11,482 bases of DNA from NCBI GenBank assembly GCA_001247695.2, contig LGRX02012532.1, positions 1-11,482 on the forward strand, read 5' to 3'. The translations under genes and the position numbers were made by a program. Below are positions 5,674 to 11,482 of this stretch, piece after piece. Each line of letters opens with the position of its first letter. Positions within the stretch are counted from its first letter, which is position 1. The notes below the pieces were generated by a model, which saw only the letters and a list, made by a program, of their open reading frames with translations, was not told where the DNA came from and searched no databases. The DNA comes from Cymbomonas tetramitiformis (Eukaryota; Chlorophyta; Pyramimonadophyceae; Pyramimonadales; Pyramimonadaceae).

Positions 5674-8600
5674 ATGCTGTCGTCTGGACCTCCGCCCCCT
5701 TCCACAACCGCCATGGACCCTTCCACCACCGCCTTCCCTCTGACCCCCTTAGATCCCTCTCCACCAACCGCTTCCACCGCACCGGGACCTTCGGGCCCTT
5801 CCACCACCACCTTCCCCTTGACCACCTCCGACCCCTCTCCACCGATCGCTTCCATCGCAAGGGTCAGTACTGGGCAGGCTGTCGACGTTTATCAACCTGT
5901 TCCGGACGTGCCCTTCGGCGTGCCCATCAGCGCGCCCGTCAGCATGCAACCGGGCATGCAACCCGGCATGCAACCTGGCATGCAACCTGGCATGCAACAT
6001 ATGCCAGGTGGCATGCAACCCAGCATGCCTCAGAGCCATTTTGTGCACGCCCCCTCTCAAACCTTCCCTTTTATGTTTCATCAACAAGAGGTCGGTTGGA
6101 GCGGCATGCAACAACATGCAACGGGCGTACAGCCGCATGCAACCAGCATGCAACCGCATGCAACCAGCATGCAACCGCATGCAACCAGCATGCAACCGCA
6201 TGCAACCAGCATGCAACCGCATGCAACCAGCATGCAACCGCATGCAACCAACATGCAACCGCATGCAACCGGCATGCTCCAGTATGCTCCAGACATGCCA
6301 TATGCCCCCAGTAGGCCGGCTCAGCCTTTTGGAATGGCTCTCCACTATGCCACAGGCTCGCCAACCCATGCCCCAGGCGTGTTGACACATGCCCCATACA
6401 CGCCCGCGCCGATGTCCACCACCTACGGGGACCCATGGACACTACCGGCTTATTTTCCACCGCCTCCACCTCCGGTATATGGAGCTGACCCTGCGTCGGA
6501 GGCACGAGCTAGAGAATGGTGGGCAGCGCGAGAGCGCATGGCGGCTGCAGAGCGGGCGGTGGCGACTGATATGAGAGTGGTCCCCCAACGACTGTATCCG
6601 ACACCGCCGATGGAACCGACTCCCCACATCGACACTTCTCCTGACGAGGGTGTGGTAAACCACCAGCAGCATCATCGTCGCCGTGCTTCGGGTCCGGAGA
6701 CTCTTGGGAGAACCTTGCCCATACACACGGAGCCCCAAGACGTGGTGACCGAGGACCTCTCCCAATCTCACGCGTCTCAACCCGGGAGCACGACCTCCGG
6801 CTCCGGCTACGAGTCTGCAGCGGGCACTCAGCATAGCCGCAGACGACGAGAACGGCGTCTCAAGTTGGAGAAGCATCGGAGGAAGGAGATGACGGACCAG
6901 GAGGTGTTGCAGCGGGTAGTGCGCGCAGAGACAGCTCGGTTTCTCGCGGAGACCGAGGCGGGGAGCCTGCGCGAACAGATGGCTCAGTTGGAGGCTGCTG
7001 CAGCGGGAGGCGGGGTGGCCGAGGAACGGCGTCTGGCAAGAAGACGCCGGGCAAGCTTGGACACCCCTGTGGTGTGCGGGGCTGGTGGGGGCCAGCCGCA
7101 GCATGCAGCGGGAGCGGCGGAGCATGCAACCAGCTCGGCGGAGCATGCAACACAGCATGCAACACGACCGGCTGAGCATGCAACACGCCCGGCTTCGCAT
7201 GCAACCAGCTCAACTTCGCATGCAACACAGCATGCAACCCGCCCGGCTGAGCATGCAACCCAGCATGCAACTCGACCGGCTGAGCATGCAACGGCCCCGT
7301 CTCAGCATGCAACACGCCTGGCTCCGCATGCAACCAGTGGGTTCCAGCATGCAACCGGCGCCTCCCAGCATGCAACCAGCGGGGGACAGCTTGCCTTGGG
7401 CTGGAAGGATGGGAAGTCGCACGCCGCTGATGAAGAATCACAGAGCCGGAGTAGCGACTATAAGGACACGGAGGACGACCCTGGTGACGACCCTGGAGAT
7501 GACCCTGATGGTGACCCGACTGGGGGGGCGGGACCGTCGACGTCAACTACACGACTGTTAGTGGTCACTCCCCAAGGGGATTCCTTGTGGGTGCCCCCGG
7601 GTGAATTGGTCACTACAGCGACGTTGCCCGAGATCACCTCCTCGCGCCATGGTCTGTCGGCAGCCTTGAAGGTCTGTGACAATCTTGGGCTGAGTCCTAC
7701 TCGATACATTCTGAGCGGGGCCGGCGGTACCTCTTTCCCCGAGATACGTCCGCTGCACACCACCGAGACCTCCACCTACGCCCTCTTGGTGGACCGTTCG
7801 GTGGCAGAGGAGTCTATTCGAGGCACGAGGCGTCCCAGAATTCCGTCACAATGGTACCAATGCCCGAGACGACCGGTGGTGGACGCCTTCACGGAGTCGG
7901 AGGCGGAGACCTACGAGCTGGATGGGCTACAAGCCTGGGTGGAGGTATGTGCTGCTCCATGGTACCTAGCTGCATCGTTTGGGCCGCCTCCTACGATGCA
8001 GCCAGACCCCTCCACCTTCTCAGCTCCTTCACATCGACTCTCAGCCGATGCCGCGACCTTCACCCCGACGGTGGCTCACACGGCAGTGGCGGGACCACCG
8101 GCCGGAGTGGCACGAGCTCCGGAAGACCCGACGGCAATGTTCACCCCTGACGACCGCTCCTACCAGACCGCGATCAAGAACGAGAGCTCGCTCTTGAGGG
8201 GCATCTACAAGTTGGTGGAGGACCTCCCGGAGTTCCCCGGCGATCACTACACGAAGGGCCGGGCCATGGATGACCTCGAGGAGTTCTCTGTGGCGGTGAA
8301 TGCGCTTCTGGAGCACATGACGGTGATTGCGGCGCTCACTACTCCCAGTTTTCGGCGTGAGGCGCAAGGACGCAACCAGCTCAGCGTCTCCACCTTGCTA
8401 TGGATGGTCAAGACCGCCAAGTTGGCCAAGGCTCAGAAGCTGTACGTCGAGGAGATGGCGCCAGGAGGCAGCGAAGGAGAGGCGTGGAAGGCGAGGTACG
8501 CAACGGTGCCACGGTTCATGGGCGACCTTGCCTTGTCGGTGGACATCACCACGGACGCCCTGAAGCGGCTGAAGTCGGAGCTACTCTCAACGAGGCAGCG

Positions 8601-9468
8601 ATCGGAGGAGAAGACCGGTGCCTTCTACACCCGCATCACCACCCGAACCGCGACTGTCAACTTTGTGGCGGACGTAGTACGGGGTTGCGGAAAGGTTACC
8701 AAACTGGAACTTCTCGAGCTCTTTTGGGGTGGACTTCGACACAGCGTTCAGGTGGGTTCCAAGCTGGCGGATCTGGGGTTGGACACCAGTCACCCGGAGC
8801 AGTGGGAAGATGAACAACGTCGACTCGGACGGTCCGACACCTCCGCCATCTTGAAGGTTCGTTCCGTGGCCACGGAAATTGAGACGGCTAAGGTGATGGA
8901 GGACGCGGTTCTCCACGACACCATCGCCCGAAAGGTGGCGTTGAAGATGGGACACCGACAGCGGCAAGTCCCACCACGCAGCACCCCGACTGGTCGGTCT
9001 AGGTGGCCCCCGAGGAGGCCTGCGTTGGCGGCACTCACGTGGGAGCCGGGGACTGCCGGGGGCGACTCGGTAACAGCGGCCCCGGTGACTGTGAGCACGG
9101 CGGCGACCCAAGGATCCCGACCGGCACCTGCGGTGAGGGAGCGGCCCTGTTTTGCATGTGGCAGTCTCGAGCACTTGGTGGCCAATTGCACAGACGAAAA
9201 GAAGTTGGCAATCTGGAAGGCCAACGCCCCGGCACGGTTGGCGCGAAGGCCAGGGCAAGTGGCGGCTTGCGTGGAGGTCATTGAGGAGAGAGTCGAGGAG
9301 GATTCCCTCAACCCCGAAGAGCTTGAAACGATGGAGGAGATCCTCGCTCTGGCGGATGCTGACGTGGACCTCTATGGGGATCTGTGTGCCCTGTGTGACA
9401 TCACGAGCACCGAGGATCCAGCTTTTCGGAGTGGGGAGCCGACAGGGGCTCCCGGGCAAGAGGAGTGA
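5674..9468 (+). CDS. gag: ORF1: large Gag-like protein with capsid-like region and CCHC zinc knuckle
   Basis: The first ATG is at 5674, just after an in-frame TGA, giving 1264 residues. A second Met at 5713 (residue 14) sits in a much stronger context (CCGCCATGG) and may be the real start. Order of parts: Pro/Ser/Thr-rich head; MQPG repeats (about 90-117); PHATSMQ repeats (144-200); basic and coiled-coil-like segment (about 389-443, RRRRERRLKLEKHRRKE); HAT heptad repeats (475-569); acidic DDP repeats (602-614); capsid-like helical region (about 830-1093, with LELFWGGLRHSVQ resembling the conserved F-x2-GL of retrotransposon Gag); zinc knuckle CFACGSLEHLVANC (1159-1172, C-x2-C-x4-H-x4-C); acidic tail. 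Gag proteins are commonly about 300-500 residues, so the roughly 800-residue N-terminal extension is unusual. The expected role is assembly of particles and RNA binding. The assignment is by pattern reading, not a search. Confidence 0.75.
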   Translation: MLSSGPPPPSTTAMDPSTTAFPLTPLDPSPPTASTAPGPSGPSTTTFPLTTSDPSPPIASIARVSTGQAVDVYQPVPDVPFGVPISAPVSMQPGMQPGMQPGMQPGMQHMPGGMQPSMPQSHFVHAPSQTFPFMFHQQEVGWSGMQQHATGVQPHATSMQPHATSMQPHATSMQPHATSMQPHATSMQPHATNMQPHATGMLQYAPDMPYAPSRPAQPFGMALHYATGSPTHAPGVLTHAPYTPAPMSTTYGDPWTLPAYFPPPPPPVYGADPASEARAREWWAARERMAAAERAVATDMRVVPQRLYPTPPMEPTPHIDTSPDEGVVNHQQHHRRRASGPETLGRTLPIHTEPQDVVTEDLSQSHASQPGSTTSGSGYESAAGTQHSRRRRERRLKLEKHRRKEMTDQEVLQRVVRAETARFLAETEAGSLREQMAQLEAAAAGGGVAEERRLARRRRASLDTPVVCGAGGGQPQHAAGAAEHATSSAEHATQHATRPAEHATRPASHATSSTSHATQHATRPAEHATQHATRPAEHATAPSQHATRLAPHATSGFQHATGASQHATSGGQLALGWKDGKSHAADEESQSRSSDYKDTEDDPGDDPGDDPDGDPTGGAGPSTSTTRLLVVTPQGDSLWVPPGELVTTATLPEITSSRHGLSAALKVCDNLGLSPTRYILSGAGGTSFPEIRPLHTTETSTYALLVDRSVAEESIRGTRRPRIPSQWYQCPRRPVVDAFTESEAETYELDGLQAWVEVCAAPWYLAASFGPPPTMQPDPSTFSAPSHRLSADAATFTPTVAHTAVAGPPAGVARAPEDPTAMFTPDDRSYQTAIKNESSLLRGIYKLVEDLPEFPGDHYTKGRAMDDLEEFSVAVNALLEHMTVIAALTTPSFRREAQGRNQLSVSTLLWMVKTAKLAKAQKLYVEEMAPGGSEGEAWKARYATVPRFMGDLALSVDITTDALKRLKSELLSTRQRSEEKTGAFYTRITTRTATVNFVADVVRGCGKVTKLELLELFWGGLRHSVQVGSKLADLGLDTSHPEQWEDEQRRLGRSDTSAILKVRSVATEIETAKVMEDAVLHDTIARKVALKMGHRQRQVPPRSTPTGRSRWPPRRPALAALTWEPGTAGGDSVTAAPVTVSTAATQGSRPAPAVRERPCFACGSLEHLVANCTDEKKLAIWKANAPARLARRPGQVAACVEVIEERVEEDSLNPEELETMEEILALADADVDLYGDLCALCDITSTEDPAFRSGEPTGAPGQEE
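5942..6031 (+). repeat. Array A: GCATGCAAC at 12-bp spacing in ORF1
   Basis: The word starts at 5942, 5954, 5966, 5978 and 5990, then at 6011, with a related GCATGCC at 6023. In the ORF1 frame it reads ATG CAA CC, giving Met-Gln-Pro-Gly repeats. Confidence 0.9.
6104..6270 (+). repeat. Array B: two GCATGCAAC words per 21-bp unit in ORF1
   Basis: From 6135 the words alternate at 11 and 10 bp (6135, 6146, 6156, 6167, 6177, 6188 and so on), giving a 21-bp unit. Within one unit the same word is read in two frames, as CAT-GCA-ACC (His-Ala-Thr) and as ATG-CAA-CC (Met-Gln-Pro). The protein repeat is therefore PHATSMQ. Confidence 0.92.
7101..7376 (+). repeat. Array C: GCATGCAAC at 21-bp (sometimes 12-bp) spacing in ORF1
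   Basis: Words start at 7101, 7122, 7143, 7155, 7176, 7197, 7218, 7230, 7251, 7263, 7284, 7305, 7326, 7347 and 7368. Eleven of the fourteen steps are exactly 21 and three are 12. All are read as His-Ala-Thr, giving heptads such as HATRPAE. Confidence 0.92.
7477..7512 (+). repeat. Three 12-bp GACCCTGGWGAY units in ORF1
   Basis: The units at 7477, 7489 and 7501 encode an acidic Asp-Asp-Pro-Gly run following the HAT heptads. They probably form a flexible acidic linker before the capsid-like region. Confidence 0.8.
9399..9468 (+). other. 70-nt overlap of ORF1 and the -1 frame ORF2
   Basis: The ORF2 frame opens right after a TGA at 9396-9398, and the ORF1 stop is TGA at 9466-9468. Any -1 slip would have to occur between these. 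I read every ORF1 codon in the interval and found no canonical X-XXY-YYZ heptamer. The nearest homopolymer is TTTT at 9423-9426 (GCT TTT CGG in frame), which does not re-pair well at the A site. Confidence 0.6.
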
Positions 9469-11482
9469 ATCTCCATCGACCCCGTGGACAGAGGCAGCCC
9501 TACACCAATGTGGCAGCCCGTCCTTCATGGCCCTCGCGGACGTCACGTGACGAGGCCACCGCCTGTACCCCGACAAAGCCCGTCTCACTGCGAGCGCTGC
9601 ATGCCCCAGTGAGCACAGAGGCTTCATCAGATTCGCCCCATGGTGTGGCCGCACGGCCCCCCTCCACCGTCAGCCCGAGGCCCCGTTCATCACGGATTGC
9701 CTTCAGTGGCCGAGAGCGCGCACGGCGCGCAACCATTTTGAGCAGACGACCCCTCTCAGTGGAGGATCCTCCCCCTGCTCGGGGATCATTGACTCCGCCG
9801 ATAACCCCCCCAACCGCACATCCTTGTTGGGAGACTTACTGTGCCGAACACGGTGTCCCAATTGACCGCGGTAACGTTGATGGACCTCCCCCACGTGTCC
9901 GAGATCATCACGCGGCACCAACGGTTCAGCCCAGCGACTACAAGGATCTGCACCTAGCTGCACCGGGGGCCTCCGAGGTGTACCAGAGTTCCCTGGCAGA
10001 TCAGCGTAGACGGTTGACATCGTGGAGCTGGAGAAGCCCGGCCGGGGCTACCTCTGAAAGTGTCCTACTACGACAACTACGCATGACCCTCAAGAAGAAG
10101 TCCCCGGCGGAGGCACACAAGATGGCTGAGCGCAGTCGTCGCCATGCTACACGACGTCCCGCGACTACACCCTTCAGCCGTCGCCAACGGAAGTACGAGT
10201 TGGACAAGCTTATACTTGCCCGCTTGCGTGGTCGCATGGGCGGCACATTGGGCTTGGCCTGGGCAGAGTTGAGTCCACGCGAGCAACGTCGGGCTGTGGA
10301 GCAAGAATACGGGCCGAAGACGAATGTACCTCAAGAAGGCCGACCTTGGGAGACGACTGGGCTCCGTCGCCTTCGACGGCGTCAAGCGTCAGCGGCGATA
10401 TCAATCCAGCGGGCCTATCGCTTGTGGCGACGTCGGCGGGCACAACGAGCGCAGGACACCCCCTTTGACTCCCATGCGCTCAAAACGGCCTCCACATGGA
10501 CCACGGCAGTCCAGCGGGTCAGGCAGTGCGGTAAGGCGATTGTGCATGCTGTGTTCGGACGTGTTCGACGAGCACACCCACCTCCCAATCCTGCTCCTCT
10601 CAAACCATACGAGACAGTCCTTGCGGCAACTCTGGGATCGAGCCCCTCGGACCTAACCCACAGCACGGACGAGTCCGAGATGGAGATTCATTGCAGCCAA
10701 TACCGGTTGCAGCAACACCGTGAGCAGTCCTCGGGGGAGGATACGCCTACCCGTCGTTCGAAGCCTTCGAGGAGTGGGAGGAAGCGTACGACCTTGGACC
10801 AGCGGATGAAAGCCTGGAGGAAGAATGAAGCTGCACGTCTTGCGGCTTGGGAGGCTGCGCGTCTTGCTGCTTGGGAGGGTCTGAGCACGACCCAGCAACC
10901 GGCGGGCGAACCTGGGCACCTCGAGGAGGAGCTGAGTATGACCCAGCAACTGGCAGGCGGATCGGGCAGCATACCGCCAGCATGCAACCAACGTGCTGCA
11001 TCCTGCCCTAGTCCGCCCGAGGAGGAGCTGAACATGACCCAGCAGCTGGCGGGAGGACCTGACAGCCCACGCCGGCATGCAACTCGACCGGCTGAGCATG
11101 CAACGGGCCTGTCCCCGCATGCTACACGCCCCGACCAACATGCAACACGCCTGGTTCAGCATGCAACCAGTGGATTCCAGCATGCAACCAGCGCCTCACA
11201 GCATGCAACCAGTCCGGCTGAGCATGCGACCGGCTCGCCTGAGCATGCAGCATGCCTTGCTGAGCATGCAACCAGCCGGCCTGCGCATGCAACCAGGGGG
11301 TCTCAGCATGCAACCTGCCCAGCTGAGCATGCAACACGCCCAGCTGAGCATGCAACCCGCCTCGCTGAACATGCTACCAGCTCGCCTGAGCATGCAGCAT
11401 GCCTTGCTGAGCATGCAGCATGCCTTGCTGAGCATGCAACCAGCCGGCCTGCGCATGCAACCAGCCGGCCTACGCATGCAAC
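9399..11482 (+). CDS. ORF2: long -1 frame continuation, unknown product, open at the right edge
   Basis: The frame is uninterrupted for 2084 nt (about 694 codons) in G+C-rich DNA and runs off the window. The first Met is only at 10083, so expression probably needs frameshifting, splicing or reinitiation; a one-base assembly error in the overlap would also explain it. Residues 1-220 are Pro/Arg/Ser-rich. Residues about 225-400 are basic and helical, including KYELDKLILARLRGRMGG and an IQ-type motif IQRAYRLWRRR (residue 336, nt 10404-10436). A tandem EAARLAAW pair follows (10827-10874), then three related TTQQPAG/MTQQLAG segments, and finally HAT heptads from about residue 560. No protease or reverse transcriptase motif is seen. 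It may be the N-terminal part of a Pol polyprotein, a second Gag-like product, or an exon. Confidence 0.6.
10827..10874 (+). repeat. Two 24-bp repeats encoding EAARLAAW
   Basis: The copies at 10827-10850 and 10851-10874 differ only at synonymous positions (GCA/GCG, GCG/GCT and similar). This suggests the peptide has been kept while the DNA drifted, and it supports ORF2 as a translated frame. Confidence 0.75.
11075..11482 (+). repeat. Array D: GCATGCAAC every 21 bp in ORF2, running off the window
   Basis: Words start at 11075, 11096, 11117, 11138, 11159, 11180, 11201, 11222, 11243, 11264, 11285, 11306, 11327, 11348, 11369, 11390, 11411, 11432, 11453 and 11474, that is 20 words with every step exactly 21 bp. 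A few are variant (GCATGCTAC, ACATGCAAC, GCATGCAGC). They are read as His-Ala-Thr in ORF2. A block around 11146-11213 is nearly the same as 7313-7380 in array C. Confidence 0.93.

Larger units (their letters stand above)
5674..11482 (+). mobile_element. Internal region of a retroelement (Gag plus overlapping ORF2), 3' part missing
   Basis: ORF1 carries a capsid-like helical region and a C-terminal CCHC zinc knuckle, the order expected of Gag in LTR retrotransposons. It is followed by a long overlapping -1 frame, as in gag-pol layouts. No protease (D-S/T-G), reverse transcriptase or integrase motif lies inside the window, so the Ty3/Gypsy-like assignment rests on Gag alone. No LTR pair can be seen. 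The element presumably continues beyond 11482. Confidence 0.6.

Noticed and set aside
9399..9468. Canonical -1 slippery heptamer for ORF1-ORF2 frameshifting
   Set aside because: All ORF1 codons in the overlap were read and none fits X-XXY-YYZ. The TTTT at 9423-9426 allows only partial re-pairing.
8587..9654. 355-codon open frame on the minus strand
   Set aside because: It lies entirely antisense to the capsid-like region, zinc knuckle and start of ORF2 in G+C-rich DNA where stops are rare. It shows no recognisable motif.
5674..11482. Protease, reverse transcriptase, RNase H or integrase motifs
   Set aside because: None was found in ORF1 or in the visible part of ORF2. These would have to lie to the right of the window.

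Overview
This window reads as eukaryotic nuclear DNA: it contains spliceosomal introns with readable donor, branch-point and acceptor signals, a Gag-type retroelement protein, and large amounts of short-period repeat. A green-lineage host (charophyte-like alga or plant) is my best guess from the retroelement style and the G+C-rich coding, but nothing here proves it. No bacterial gene, rRNA, tRNA or CRISPR array is visible.

Layout. (1) 1-2202, minus strand: a multi-exon gene of unknown function. At least five exons after the first begin with the same peptide (LGHDSPLPASPSPLPEPM). Three are exactly 198 nt, one is 573 nt and the last runs off the left edge. All are joined by ~95-111 nt introns in one phase (AG|G), so every complete internal exon can be skipped or duplicated without breaking the frame. 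(2) 2219-3290: a probable promoter patch, then a field of TATGGAC words that resolves on the right into a 14-bp quasi-palindrome recurring about every 20-22 bp in larger blocks. (3) 3314-4153: exactly 40 tandem copies of a 21-bp unit built on GGTTGCATGC, with a 147-bp higher-order repeat. (4) 4154-5673: A+T-rich DNA without a convincing gene, holding a purine tract, a ~150-170 bp partial tandem repeat and the leader of the next gene. (5) 5674-11482: the internal part of a retroelement. ORF1 is a very large Gag-like protein (1264 aa) with a capsid-like region and a CCHC zinc knuckle. ORF2 overlaps its end by 70 nt in the -1 frame, stays open for about 694 codons to the right edge and has no early ATG. 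Protease, reverse transcriptase, integrase and LTRs are not in the window.

The thread joining regions 3 and 5 is one DNA word, GCATGCAAC (or its complement GTTGCATGC). It recurs at 21-bp spacing in the non-coding array, twice in ORF1 and again in ORF2. It appears on both strands and in two reading frames (Met-Gln-Pro and His-Ala-Thr), so the pattern is conserved at the DNA level and not as one peptide. The palindrome field in region 2 is also spaced by about two helical turns. Together these suggest a repeated binding or packaging signal, or a shared amplification mechanism. The sequence alone cannot say which.
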